Both the position numbers and the translations under genes were made by a program. The notes beneath the pieces are model-generated. The model was not told where the DNA came from. It saw nothing but the letters and a program-made list of their open reading frames with translations, and searched no databases. Shown piece by piece: positions 47,883-56,169 of a DNA stretch of 64,000 nt. How positions within the stretch are numbered: the stretch's first letter is position 1; every line of letters starts with the position of its first letter. The stretch is taken from assembly GCF_039519235.1 (NCBI RefSeq), contig NZ_CP154351.1, forward strand, positions 620,001 to 684,000, in the 5' to 3' direction. The DNA comes from Micrococcus sp. 2A (GTDB lineage Bacteria; Actinomycetota; Actinomycetes; Actinomycetales; Micrococcaceae).

Positions 47883-47953
47883 CCTCTGCCGTCACCTCGA
47901 CTCGCACCTCTGCCGTCACCTCGACTCGCACCTCTGCCGTCACTCGACTCTCA
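47883..47953 (+). repeat. 24-base tandem repeat, nearly three copies, in the leader of the 47,970 gene
   Basis: Two exact units (47883-47906 and 47907-47930) begin CCTCTGCCGTCACCTCGACT and end CGCA. A third, degenerate unit runs to about 47953. They lie between the promoter and the AGGAG ribosome site, so copy number would change leader length. Confidence 0.9.
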
Positions 47954-47969
47954 CCCCAGGAGCACCCTC

Positions 47970-48746
47970 ATGACCCAGTTGACCCGTCGTCGCGTCGCGC
48001 AGGGGCTGGCGTGGACCGCCCCGGCCATCGCCGCCGCCACTGCCGCCCCCGCCTTCGCCGTCAGCCCCTCGCAGACGCTGGCCTATCGATTCCGTGGGTC
48101 GATCTACACCTCCCAGGTCCGCAACGGCGTCGGCTGCACGAACACCACGTACCGTCGCTCCGGGTTGCGGCTCTCCAGCCTCTCGCTGTCCAACCAGGTG
48201 TCCATCGGGACCTCGCCCCTGGGGTTCTCCATCGTGGAGATGCCACGCACCGACGGATCCGGCCTCTCGCCGCGGACCACGGCCACACTGGCCAACCCCG
48301 TGCAGCTCGTAGTCGCGTACCCCAGTGGGATGGTCGCGAACGTTGCGCAGCCGTTCAGGTTCACCAACGGCACCGGTGACAACTGGAGCGCGCCGACCCG
48401 CCGCACGGCCACTCTGACGAGCCCCGACGGCATCACGCAGACCTACGACGTGTTCACGTTCACCTGGCTCGGCAACCGCTCTCAGTCCACGACCCAGGAT
48501 CGGACCGCCTCAGGAACCCGTCCCACCAGCTGGGCGGGCACCGCCCTCACCGGCAGCTGGGAGGTCAACACGAGCTACTGCGCTGTGAATACCGCCTACT
48601 ACCTCTCCAACTACTACTCCGGGGGCACCGCCGCGGCCCTCGGCCGCACCGCCGGCAGCTACGGCACCTTCACCACGGCCAACGGGTACACCGGTCTGGT
48701 GGTCTCCAACTCCCCGTCCACCGGCGGATGGATCGCGATCAACTGA
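47970..48746 (+). CDS. Exported beta-rich protein with Tat-like leader, function unknown
   Basis: This 258-residue protein starts with LTRRRVAQGLAWTAPAIAA, a twin-arginine leader closely matching that of the 17,114 gene, with likely cleavage near AFA-VS. The mature part is rich in Ser, Thr, Asn, Gly and Tyr, has only two cysteines (VGCTN and SYCAVN), and looks like a beta-sandwich surface protein. The C-terminus ends STGGWIAIN, with no sortase motif and no membrane anchor. I chose the ATG at 47970 for its AGGAG; the frame is open upstream only through the leader repeats. No family recognised. Confidence 0.75.
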   Translation: MTQLTRRRVAQGLAWTAPAIAAATAAPAFAVSPSQTLAYRFRGSIYTSQVRNGVGCTNTTYRRSGLRLSSLSLSNQVSIGTSPLGFSIVEMPRTDGSGLSPRTTATLANPVQLVVAYPSGMVANVAQPFRFTNGTGDNWSAPTRRTATLTSPDGITQTYDVFTFTWLGNRSQSTTQDRTASGTRPTSWAGTALTGSWEVNTSYCAVNTAYYLSNYYSGGTAAALGRTAGSYGTFTTANGYTGLVVSNSPSTGGWIAIN

Positions 48747-48915
48747 GCCCGGCGGCGCCCGTCGCTCCGGACTTCGTCGGATCGCCGTGTCCCCGGAGGC
48801 TGCAGGACACCCTGGTGGTCGGGCCGTCTCAGTCGCCTGCCCCCGGAGGCGCAACGACGGCATGGTCGTCGGAGAGAGGGTCCTGAGCGGGACGTGCAGA
48901 CTGACGGGCGGCCTA

Positions 48916-49956
48916 TCAGCGCCCCGCGAGGGCGCAGGACGCCCGCTCGATGCGCGGCACCACCTTGCGCAGCAGCCGCCCCCAGCGGGGGGCGCGGCCG
49001 GTGAGCTCCTGGCGGGCTGCGGCGTCGTCGAGGGAGTCCAGGCCGGCGGCGCCCAGCCACACGCGGGCCCGGCGGGCCTCCGCGGGCGTGCGGGCGATGT
49101 CCTCGATCCGCTCCTCGCCGTGCCAGATCCCCAGGTAGGCCACGTTGCGGGCTCCGTCGCCGGCGTGGGCGAGGTCCCAGTCCAGGATCCCGGAGAGCTC
49201 CCACCGCACGTCGTCCCCGTCCGGGGCGGGCACCCAGTGCATGTTGTGCCCGGCCAGGTCCCCGTGCACCAGCGCGGGCCCGTCCGGGGGCGCGGCGGCC
49301 CACGCCGTCACCGCCCCCGCGATCCTCGCGACGAGGCCGGCCCAGTCCGCCGGTAGCGCTCCGGCGTGCTCTGTCGGCAGGGACGCGCCCAGCCGCCCCA
49401 CGCGCGCCACGCGCTCCGCGGTCCACGGACCCCGGAACGCGAACGCCGGGCCGAGTCCCGCCGCGACGGCCGGGTCGGTCACGTCCACGGTGTCGAGGGC
49501 GTCCACGATCCCCCGCAGGACGGTCGGGTCGCCCTCGTGGGGCGGGTGCGGCTGCCCCGGCACGGACGCCTGGAGGACGGCCGCGGCGAGGGGGCGGCCG
49601 GCGTCGTCGTCCCGGCGGAGCACCGCCGACAGCGGACGCGGCACCGCGAAGGGCAGGCCCGCGTCCGCGAGGGCCGTCACCAGCCCCACGCGGCGCGGCA
49701 GGTGGGCGGCGGGGGAGTCCTCGGGCGCCCAGGCCGCGCCGACCGGGGCGCCGGCCTCGCTGACCCGGGCCATGCGCAGCACGGCCAGGCCGTCGAGCAC
49801 CAGCACGCGGTGGAACTGGCCGGACTCCACCACGTGCCCGGCCGACCACGCGGCGGCGCGCAGCCGGTCCGCGAGCGCGGCGGGCACGTCCGGGAGCAGC
49901 CGGGTCAGGGCCTCGGCCGCCAGCTCGAACTCGGACGCGACGGGGGAGGAGGTCAT
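48916..49956 (-). CDS. Aminoglycoside phosphotransferase (APH) family protein
   Basis: This 346-residue kinase-fold protein has the catalytic loop ALVHGDLAGHNMHW (HGDxxxxN) and the metal-binding ILDWDLAHAGD, both standard for the APH/choline kinase family. The N-terminal nucleotide-binding lobe is recognisable by FHRVLVLDGLAVLRMARV. Such genes phosphorylate small hydroxyl compounds such as sugars, choline or antibiotics; nothing in the context specifies the substrate, and resistance should not be assumed. TAGCGT six bases before the ATG points to a leaderless message. It is divergent from the CPBP protease gene. Confidence 0.87.
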   Translation of the reverse strand: MTSSPVASEFELAAEALTRLLPDVPAALADRLRAAAWSAGHVVESGQFHRVLVLDGLAVLRMARVSEAGAPVGAAWAPEDSPAAHLPRRVGLVTALADAGLPFAVPRPLSAVLRRDDDAGRPLAAAVLQASVPGQPHPPHEGDPTVLRGIVDALDTVDVTDPAVAAGLGPAFAFRGPWTAERVARVGRLGASLPTEHAGALPADWAGLVARIAGAVTAWAAAPPDGPALVHGDLAGHNMHWVPAPDGDDVRWELSGILDWDLAHAGDGARNVAYLGIWHGEERIEDIARTPAEARRARVWLGAAGLDSLDDAAARQELTGRAPRWGRLLRKVVPRIERASCALAGR

Positions 49957-49962
49957 GTCCCC

Positions 49963-49968
49963 ACGCTA
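49963..49968 (-). promoter_or_regulatory. -10 hexamer TAGCGT, leaderless arrangement, APH-like gene
   Basis: Minus-strand TAGCGT ends six bases before the ATG at 49956. Confidence 0.55.
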
Positions 49969-49986
49969 GCGTCCGGGCGCGCGGGG

Positions 49987-49992
49987 GATACT
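49987..49992 (+). promoter_or_regulatory. -10 hexamer GATACT, leaderless arrangement, CPBP protease gene
   Basis: GATACT ends seven bases before the ATG at 50000. The two divergent leaderless promoters lie within 43 bases of each other. Confidence 0.55.
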
Positions 49993-49999
49993 GGCCCGC

Positions 50000-50875
50000 A
50001 TGATCGGCCGCCCCGACCTCCGTTCCGACGCCGCCCCCGCCGCCCGGCCCGCGCTGCCCGCCCCGAGCGCGCGCGTGGTGCGGTGGGAGATCGCGCTCGT
50101 CCTGGGCCTGTCCCTGGGGCGCAGCGCGGTGTATGCGGTCGTCCAGCTGATCGACAAGGCCACCCGTGCCCCGCTGGGGGAGCAGACCACGGTGCTGAAC
50201 CCCGCGCTCAGCCCGCGGTGGGGCTTCGACCTGACCTACCAGCTGCTGGACATCGGCTTCGCCCTCGTCCCCGTGCTGCTGGTGCTGCACCTGACGTGGC
50301 TGCGCGGGCGGAACCCGTTCCGCGCGTTCGGCCTGGACCTGCGCCGCCCGGGCCGCGACCTCGCCTGGGGCCTGGCGCTGTTCGTGGGGATCGGCCTGGG
50401 CACGCTCGCGGTGTACGCGGCCGGCCGCGCTGCCGGGGTCACGACGGCGATCGTCGCCGCCGCCCTCGACGACACCTGGTACCAGGTCCCCGTGCTGCTG
50501 CTCTCGGCCGCGCGGCACGCGCTCGTGGAGGAGGTGATCGTGGGGGTCTGGCTCGTCGACCGCCTCGGCTGGCTCCAGCGGCTGCACACCGCCCGGCGCG
50601 CCGGAGCCCCCGCGCCCGCCGCGGAGGGCCCGGGCCTCGTCCTGCCGGCCCGCATCTGGACCGTGGTGCTCGCCCTGGCCGTGCTGCGGGGCAGCTACCA
50701 CCTCTACCAGGGCGTGGGGCCGGGCATCGGCAACGCGCTCATGGGGGTGGTGTTCACCCTGGTGCTGCTGCGCACGCGCCGGGTCATGCCTCTCGTCCTC
50801 GCCCACTTCCTGCTGGACGCGGCCGGGTTCGTGGCGTATCCGCTGCTGCACGAGGCAGGGCTGCTCGGGGTCTGA
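50000..50875 (+). CDS. CPBP family intramembrane metalloprotease
   Basis: This 291-residue protein has about eight membrane segments and the CPBP (CAAX protease/bacteriocin-processing) motifs: ALVEEVIVG (EExxxG-type), LRGSYHLYQG (RxxxHxxxG-like, with the metal His), and VLAHFLLDAAG with a further His and Asp. Actinobacterial members are mostly uncharacterised; some process prenylated or bacteriocin-type substrates. A Pro/Ala-rich N-terminal tail of about 25 residues precedes the first helix. The start is supported by a GATACT element seven bases upstream. A strong hairpin follows the stop. Confidence 0.85.
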   Translation: MIGRPDLRSDAAPAARPALPAPSARVVRWEIALVLGLSLGRSAVYAVVQLIDKATRAPLGEQTTVLNPALSPRWGFDLTYQLLDIGFALVPVLLVLHLTWLRGRNPFRAFGLDLRRPGRDLAWGLALFVGIGLGTLAVYAAGRAAGVTTAIVAAALDDTWYQVPVLLLSAARHALVEEVIVGVWLVDRLGWLQRLHTARRAGAPAPAAEGPGLVLPARIWTVVLALAVLRGSYHLYQGVGPGIGNALMGVVFTLVLLRTRRVMPLVLAHFLLDAAGFVAYPLLHEAGLLGV

Positions 50876-50881
50876 GCCCCG

Positions 50882-50924
50882 GACGAGGCCGGCCCCGCCT
50901 CGGGGAGGCGGGGCCGGCGTCGTC
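50882..50924. terminator. Long hairpin between convergent CPBP and VOC genes
   Basis: The inner 13 bp (50888-50900 with 50906-50918) are perfect and extend by five more pairs after one mismatch. Likely bidirectional terminator. Confidence 0.8.
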
Positions 50925-50951
50925 GTGGTCCGTCCGGGCGGGGAGGAGGGG

Positions 50952-51611
50952 TCAGAGGGTGACCGGGCCCGCGGGAGTCGTGAAGGTCACCGAGACGATG
51001 CCCGGGGTGCCGGAGGGGGCGAGGTAGTCGACGTCGACGTCCGCGACCCCGTCCTCCTCGCCGACCTGCTCGCCGCCGAGCCACTCGATGAGGCGGTCGC
51101 GGGAGCCGGCGATGGCCACCTTGTCGATGGAGGCCTGCGGCTCGGCGGCCTGGGACGGGTGCATGTCCTCCTGGCCGTCGGCCCAGCGCACGATGAACGG
51201 CAGCTGCGGGTCGGCAAGGGTGCCCTTGACGCCGATCTGACGCCAGGACAGCTCCCGGCCGTCGGGGAAGCGGCGGATGCCGGGCACGGCCTCGCGCTCC
51301 AGGCGGCGCTCGAAGCGGCCGATGTCCGGGGTGGAGACGGCCCAGCTCATCCAGCCGCCGCCCTGCTCGGAGCGGGCGCGGACGAGCTGACCGAAGGGGG
51401 CGCTGAGGGAGGCCGGGTGGTCCATGGCCTCCACGACCTCGAGCCACTGCCCGTTCCGCATGGGGAACAGGGCGTTGTGGGTGCCGAAGCGCGGGTGCAC
51501 GCCGCCCTTGATGCGGTCGATGCCGAGGGTCTCGACGAGGCGCTCCACGGTGGCTTCGAGGCCCTCGGGCCCGGCGGCGTAGGAGACGTGGTCCATCCGG
51601 CAGGTGTTCAC
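50952..51611 (-). CDS. VOC (glyoxalase-like) superfamily protein
   Basis: This 219-residue protein begins MDHVSYAAGPEGLEATVERL after a short lead-in and continues with GGVHPRFGTHNALFPMRNGQWLEVVE, cited in part as HPRFGTHNALFPM. That is the start of a glyoxalase-like vicinal-oxygen-chelate domain with the usual His and Glu ligands. A second half repeats a beta-alpha-beta pattern. Substrate unknown. I chose the GTG at 51611 because GAGAGG lies nine bases upstream; MDHVSY itself, four residues later, is an alternative start. Confidence 0.8.
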   Translation of the reverse strand: MNTCRMDHVSYAAGPEGLEATVERLVETLGIDRIKGGVHPRFGTHNALFPMRNGQWLEVVEAMDHPASLSAPFGQLVRARSEQGGGWMSWAVSTPDIGRFERRLEREAVPGIRRFPDGRELSWRQIGVKGTLADPQLPFIVRWADGQEDMHPSQAAEPQASIDKVAIAGSRDRLIEWLGGEQVGEEDGVADVDVDYLAPSGTPGIVSVTFTTPAGPVTL

Positions 51612-51775
51612 GGCGTTGTTCCTCTCCGAACCCCCGGGCGGGCCGGGCGTCGAACGCGATGGGAGGGCGGCGCCGTCGGCCCCTTGACCTCCGAGCCGCC
51701 CCTGTGATTCACAGCGTATCCATGTGTGACACGCCCGATGAAATCGGCCCCGCACTCGTGGCACACTGGCGGCAC

Positions 51776-51858
51776 GGTCACGAGAGTCAGCGTCTTTGCC
51801 CCGGCATGCTGACCGGCAACCCTCCTTCCGCGGTGGGGTGCCCCGGGTGACGACCAGG
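51776..51858 (+). promoter_or_regulatory. SAM-IV riboswitch upstream of metY-metX
   Basis: The sequence matches the actinobacterial SAM-IV aptamer from memory. The opening GGTCACGAGAGTCAGCG closes with GACC near 51852 to form the outer stem. The core CCCCGGCATGCTGACCGGC leads to CAACCCTCC and then GCGGTGGGGTGCCCCGGGTG. This class binds S-adenosylmethionine and is known upstream of methionine genes in Actinomycetes, exactly its position here. High SAM should turn metY-metX off. Confidence 0.88.
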
Positions 51859-51916
51859 CCGGCTCCCACACGGGCTGCCGGCAAGCGCGGGCCGTCCCCT
51901 CGGCCCCTCTCGACGA

Positions 51917-51959
51917 CGCCGGGGCACCCCCGGCGCGAGGCGCCGGGTCGACCCGGCGC
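51917..51959 (+). terminator. Candidate expression platform: two adjacent hairpins before metY
   Basis: CGCCGGGG pairs with CCCCGGCG (51917-51935), and the 20-base perfect palindrome at 51940-51959 follows directly. They lie between the aptamer and the metY start and could form the switchable terminator or sequester downstream sequence. Confidence 0.5.
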
Positions 51960-52015
51960 ACCGACCGCCGGGAGGGACGCGGGTCCGGCCCCTGAGGAGC
52001 TCAGGAGAGTCCGCC

Positions 52016-53392
52016 ATGCCCGACCAGAACATCCCCGCCGAGACCACGCCCCTGACCCCGGCCGCCGCGTGGGGCTTCTCCACCGCGCAGGTCCACGCCG
52101 GCGCCGCCCCCGGCCAGCACGCCTTCGGCGCGACGGCCCTGCCCATCTACCAGACGACCTCGTTCGACTTCCCCTCCGCCGAGGTGGCGGCGGACCGGTT
52201 CGCCCTCAAGGACCTGGACCCGCTCTACACCCGCATCGGCAACCCGACCCAGTCCCCGGTGGAGGAGAAGGTCGCCGCGCTCGAGGGCGGCGTGGGCGCG
52301 CTGCTGCTGGCCTCCGGCCAGGCGGCCACGACCTTCTCGATCCTCAACGTCGCCGGCGCCGGGGACCACGTCGTCGCCTCGGCGAGCCTCTACGGCGGCA
52401 CGCAGAACCTTTTCAAGCACACCCTGGCCAAGGTGGGCGTGGAGACCACGTTCGTGACCGATCCCGACGACGTCGAGTCCTGGCGCGCCGCCGTGAAGCC
52501 GAACACCAAGGCCTTCTTCGGGGAGACCCTCGGCAACCCCCGGGGCGACGTGCTGGACGTTCGGGCGGTGGCCGACGTCGCGCACGAGGCGGGCGTGCCG
52601 CTGATCGTGGACAACACGCTGGCCACCCCGTACCTGCTGCGCCCGATCGAGCGCGGCGCGGACATCGTCACCCACTCGGCCACGAAGTACCTCGGCGGGC
52701 ACGCCGCCGCCATGGCCGGCGTGATCGTCGACGGCGGCACGTTCGACTTCGCGCAGCACCCCGAGCGCTTCCCCGGGTTCAACGAGCCGGACGAGTCCTA
52801 CCATGGGCTCGTGTACGCGCGGGACCTGGGCGTCGGCTCCGCCCTGGGCGCCAACCTCGCGTTCATCCTCAAGGCGCGCGTGCAGCTGCTGCGCGACTAC
52901 GGCTCCTCGATCTCCCCGTTCAACGCGTTCCTGGTGAACCTCGGCCTCGAGACCCTCTCCCTGCGCATGCAGCGCGCCGTGGCCAACGCGACGGCCGTGG
53001 CCGAGTGGCTCGAGGCGCGCGACGACGTGGACTCCGTGGTCTACGCCGGCCTGCCCTCCAGCCCGTGGCACGAGCGGGCGCAGCGGTACCTGCCGCGCGG
53101 CGCAGGCGCGTTCGTCTCCTTCGAGATCGCGGGCGGCGCCGAGGCGGGCGCGGCGTTCGTGGACGGGCTTGAGCTGCTGCACCACGTGGCCAACATCGGC
53201 GACGTCCGCTCGCTCGTGGTGCACCCGGCCTCCACCACCCACGCCCAGCTCACCGAGGACGAGCAGCGCGCCGCCGGCGTCACCCCCGGCCTGGTGCGAC
53301 TCTCGCTCGGCGTGGAGGACGTCGAGGACATCCTCGCCGACCTGGAGCGCGGCTTCGCGGCGGCGGCCGGTGCGGGGGAGGGCACCCGATGA
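52016..53392 (+). CDS. metY: O-acetylhomoserine sulfhydrylase (aminocarboxypropyltransferase)
   Basis: MetY makes homocysteine from O-acetylhomoserine and sulfide. The 458-residue PLP enzyme of the Cys/Met-metabolism family has YQTTSFDFPS, LYTRIGNPTQSPVEEKVAALEGG (cited in part as YTRIGNPTQ), SGQAATTFSILN, LIVDNTLATPYL with the PLP-binding Asp, and HSATKYLGGH with the Schiff-base Lys near residue 222. CAGGAGAG precedes the ATG. It is first in an operon with metX (4-base overlap) and lies under the SAM-IV riboswitch. No metE or metH is in the window. Confidence 0.96.
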   Translation: MPDQNIPAETTPLTPAAAWGFSTAQVHAGAAPGQHAFGATALPIYQTTSFDFPSAEVAADRFALKDLDPLYTRIGNPTQSPVEEKVAALEGGVGALLLASGQAATTFSILNVAGAGDHVVASASLYGGTQNLFKHTLAKVGVETTFVTDPDDVESWRAAVKPNTKAFFGETLGNPRGDVLDVRAVADVAHEAGVPLIVDNTLATPYLLRPIERGADIVTHSATKYLGGHAAAMAGVIVDGGTFDFAQHPERFPGFNEPDESYHGLVYARDLGVGSALGANLAFILKARVQLLRDYGSSISPFNAFLVNLGLETLSLRMQRAVANATAVAEWLEARDDVDSVVYAGLPSSPWHERAQRYLPRGAGAFVSFEIAGGAEAGAAFVDGLELLHHVANIGDVRSLVVHPASTTHAQLTEDEQRAAGVTPGLVRLSLGVEDVEDILADLERGFAAAAGAGEGTR

Positions 53393-54516
53393 CCGCGGTC
53401 GCGAGCCGCCCGTCCCTGACCGTCGACCTCCCCGAGGGCGCCCGCCACACCGTCTCGGTCGGGCCCCTGACCACCGAGACCGGCGGCTTCCTCCCGGACG
53501 TCACCCTCACCTACGAGACGTGGGGGGCCCTGGACGCCGACGGCTCCAACGCGGTCCTCGTGCTGCACGCCCTCACGGGCGACTCGCACGTGGCCGCGCA
53601 CGCCGCAGACCCGACGCCGGGCTGGTGGGACGCGCTCGTCGGCCCCGGCCGGGCGGTGGACACGGACCGCTGGTTCGTCGTCGCCCCCGCGATGGTGGGC
53701 GGCTGTCACGGTTCCACGGGCCCGTCCTCGCCCGACCCCGACGGCGTGCCGTGGGGCTCGCGCTTCCCGTTCCTCACGCTGCGCGACGCGGTGGAGGCAG
53801 AGCGCCGCCTCGCCGACCACCTCGGGATCGACGTGTGGCAGGCCGTGATCGGCGGGTCGATGGGCGGGGCCCGCGCCCTGGAATGGGCGGTCTCCCACCC
53901 GGAGCGCGTGGCCGGCGTCGGGGTGCTCGCCTCGACGGCGCAGTCCTCGGCGGACCAGATCGCCTGGGGCCAGGCGCAGGCCGCGGCCATCCGGCTCGAC
54001 CCGGCGCACCGCGAGGGCGACTACTACGGCGGACCCGGACCCGAGACGGGCCTCGGGATCGCCCGGCGCATCGCCCACACCACCTACCGCACGGCCGAGG
54101 AGCTCGAGTACCGCTTCGGCCGCGAGCCGCAGGGCGCGGAGGACCCGTTCGGGGCCGCCGTCGGGAGGCGGCAGGGACGCTACGCGGTGGAGTCCTACCT
54201 GGACCACCAGGCCGCGAAGCTGTCCGCGCGGTTCGACGCGAACTCCTACCTCGTGCTCACCGAGGCGCTCATGAGCCACGACGTCGCCCGTGGGCGGGGG
54301 AGCCTGTCCGAGGCGCTGGGGCGCTTCCGCGGGCGGGCCTTCGTGGCCGCCGTCGACTCCGACCGGCTGTACCGGCCCGAGGAGTCGGCGCTGCTCGCGG
54401 AGCTGCTGCCCGGCGAGGTGCCCGTCCACTCGATCGTCTCGCCGATCGGCCATGACGGGTTCCTCACCGAGTACGGGCAGGTCGCCGACGCCCTGAAGGA
54501 GACCCTCGCCCTCTGA
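53389..54516 (+). CDS. metX: Homoserine O-acetyltransferase
   Basis: MetX acetylates homoserine with acetyl-CoA, providing the substrate for the upstream sulfhydrylase. The 375-residue alpha/beta-hydrolase-fold protein has NAVLVLHALTGDSHVA, the nucleophile Ser in IGGSMGGARALEW near residue 157, and the catalytic Asp and His in VDSDRLYRPEE and GHDGFLTEYGQ. The ATG overlaps the metY stop (ATGA). The gene ends four bases from the convergent SGNH hydrolase gene, leaving no space for a terminator. Confidence 0.96.
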   Translation: MTAVASRPSLTVDLPEGARHTVSVGPLTTETGGFLPDVTLTYETWGALDADGSNAVLVLHALTGDSHVAAHAADPTPGWWDALVGPGRAVDTDRWFVVAPAMVGGCHGSTGPSSPDPDGVPWGSRFPFLTLRDAVEAERRLADHLGIDVWQAVIGGSMGGARALEWAVSHPERVAGVGVLASTAQSSADQIAWGQAQAAAIRLDPAHREGDYYGGPGPETGLGIARRIAHTTYRTAEELEYRFGREPQGAEDPFGAAVGRRQGRYAVESYLDHQAAKLSARFDANSYLVLTEALMSHDVARGRGSLSEALGRFRGRAFVAAVDSDRLYRPEESALLAELLPGEVPVHSIVSPIGHDGFLTEYGQVADALKETLAL

Positions 54517-54520
54517 CCGC

Positions 54521-55405
54521 TCAGGAGGCCGGCTCGGCGGGCGGCGTGACCGGCAGCGACTCCGTGTGGTCCGAGCCGTGCGGCATCTCCACGCCGAACA
54601 GCGGCTCGGGCACGGGGCGCTTGGCGCTGACCCCGTCGCCGGAGGAGACGCCACGGATGCGTCGGATCACCCACGGCGCCAGGTGGGCCCGCGCCCACTT
54701 GGCGTTGGACACGCGGGCCTGACGCCACGTCCGGGGCGCGGCCGGCTTGGGCTGGAGGGGCTCCAGATCGTGCTCGACGCCGAGGGTGTCCAGCACCATC
54801 GCCGCGATGGTGTGGTGCCCGGTGGGGGAGAAGTGCAGCCGGTCCTCCGCCCACATCTCGGGCCTCGAGAGCTGCTTGAGCGACCACATGTCCGGCACGA
54901 ACGCGTCGTGGCGCAGCGCCACGGTGCGCACGTTCTCGTTGTAGATCGCCACCTTCCCCCGGATGCGTCCCAGCACGGGGGTGTCACGGACGTCGGTCAC
55001 GTTGAACAGGAGCACGGTGGCGCCCGTTCCCGCGAGCTTCCCGACGGCGGCGTCCAGGCGGCGGGCGACGTCGTCGGGGTCGGCGCCGCGCAGGATGTCG
55101 TTGCCGCCCGCGCAGATGCTGATGAGGTCCGGGGCCAGCTCGATGGCCGGGTCCACCTGGTCGGCGGCGATCTGGTCGATCAGCTTGCCGCGCACGGCGA
55201 GGTTCGCGTAGGCGAACGGCTCCGGCCCCTCGGCGTGGCGGGCCAGCTCCTCGGCCACGCGGTCGGCCCAGCCGCGGTGGTAGCCGAGCTGGTCCGGGTC
55301 CGGATCCCCGATGCCCTCCGTGAAGGAGTCGCCGAGGGCCACGTAGCGGCGCCAGGGGTGACCGGTGGGCTGATCGTCGACGGGCGGCACGATGGTGTTA
55401 CTCAC
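54521..55405 (-). CDS. SGNH/GDSL family hydrolase
   Basis: This 294-residue esterase/lipase-like protein has the block I motif YVALGDSFTEGIGD with the nucleophile Ser, ANLAVRGKLIDQI (Gly), ISICAGGNDILRG (Asn), and DRLHFSPTGHHTIA with the Asp-His pair. No signal peptide is present, so it is probably cytoplasmic; the natural ester is unknown. The last 60 residues are a charged, Pro-rich tail outside the fold. The GTG start is supported by CAGACT seven bases upstream. Confidence 0.9.
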   Translation of the reverse strand: MSNTIVPPVDDQPTGHPWRRYVALGDSFTEGIGDPDPDQLGYHRGWADRVAEELARHAEGPEPFAYANLAVRGKLIDQIAADQVDPAIELAPDLISICAGGNDILRGADPDDVARRLDAAVGKLAGTGATVLLFNVTDVRDTPVLGRIRGKVAIYNENVRTVALRHDAFVPDMWSLKQLSRPEMWAEDRLHFSPTGHHTIAAMVLDTLGVEHDLEPLQPKPAAPRTWRQARVSNAKWARAHLAPWVIRRIRGVSSGDGVSAKRPVPEPLFGVEMPHGSDHTESLPVTPPAEPAS

Positions 55406-55412
55406 GGGTAGC

Positions 55413-55418
55413 AGTCTG
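55413..55418 (-). promoter_or_regulatory. -10-like hexamer CAGACT, leaderless arrangement, SGNH hydrolase gene
   Basis: Minus-strand CAGACT ends seven bases before the GTG at 55405. Confidence 0.45.
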
Positions 55419-55446
55419 CTCCAGGGGCCGACCCACGGTCAATCGC

Positions 55447-55452
55447 TAGGCT
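55447..55452 (+). promoter_or_regulatory. -10 hexamer TAGGCT, leaderless arrangement, carboxylesterase gene
   Basis: TAGGCT ends six bases before the GTG at 55459. Confidence 0.6.
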
Positions 55453-55458
55453 GAGCCG

Positions 55459-56166
55459 GTGACCGAGCCCTCCCACACCCCCTCCGCCCCGAGCCCCGAG
55501 CCCGTCGTCCGCTGGTCCCGCCCCGAGGGCGAGCGCACCGAGCACCTGCTGATCCTGCTCCACGGCTACGGCGCGAGCGAGCACGACCTCTTCGGCCTCG
55601 TGCCCCAGCTGCCGGAGCCGTTCACGGTGGCCGCCGTCCGCGCCCCGCTGACCCTCCAGCCCGGCATGCACGCGTGGTTCCCGCTCTCCCAGGACCCGGT
55701 GACGGGGGAGATCGGCTCCGACGACGCTCCGGCCGTGCGCCGCGCGACAGAGGACCTGCACGCGTGGGTGCAGACCGTGCGCGGCGACTTCCGCACCGTC
55801 TCTCTGGTCGGCTTCTCGCAGGGCATGGCGCTGGCCACCGCTCTGCTGCGCCTGGACCCGGAGGCCTACGCGTGCACGGTCGCGCTCTCCGGCTTCGTGA
55901 TCGACCCGGACCTCGCCGAGCCCGGCCTCGAGGGCCTCTTCAACCGCGACGACGAGGTCGCCCGGCTCACGCCGAAGGTCTTCTGGGGCCGTGGCCAGGA
56001 CGACCCGGTCATCTCCGAGGCGCGCGTCGAGTCCGCCCACGCGTGGCTCACCGCGCACACCGACCTCATGAAGATCGTCTACGCGGGCCTGCCCCACGCG
56101 ATCAACCAGCAGGAGCTCGGCCACGTGCGCGAATACCTGCAGCACACGGTGCTGAAGGGCCGCTGA
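55459..56166 (+). CDS. Phospholipase/carboxylesterase family alpha/beta hydrolase
   Basis: This 235-residue protein of the acyl-protein-thioesterase-like family has LLILLHGYGASEHDLFGLVP, the nucleophile elbow LVGFSQGMALA near residue 118, GRGQDDPVI with the Asp, and GLPHAINQQEL with the His. It likely hydrolyses short acyl esters; substrate unknown. The divergent SGNH hydrolase 53 bases away may share regulation. Its end is four bases from the convergent S4-domain gene. Confidence 0.9.
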   Translation: MTEPSHTPSAPSPEPVVRWSRPEGERTEHLLILLHGYGASEHDLFGLVPQLPEPFTVAAVRAPLTLQPGMHAWFPLSQDPVTGEIGSDDAPAVRRATEDLHAWVQTVRGDFRTVSLVGFSQGMALATALLRLDPEAYACTVALSGFVIDPDLAEPGLEGLFNRDDEVARLTPKVFWGRGQDDPVISEARVESAHAWLTAHTDLMKIVYAGLPHAINQQELGHVREYLQHTVLKGR

Positions 56167-56169
56167 GGC

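Noticed and set aside
48747..48915. Small gene between the exported protein and the APH-like gene
   Set aside because: Short frames exist but lack ribosome sites and recognisable sequence; imperfect repeats around CCCCGGAGGC may be remnants.
48916..49956. Antibiotic resistance gene
   Set aside because: The APH fold is broad; nothing in the sequence or context points to drug modification.
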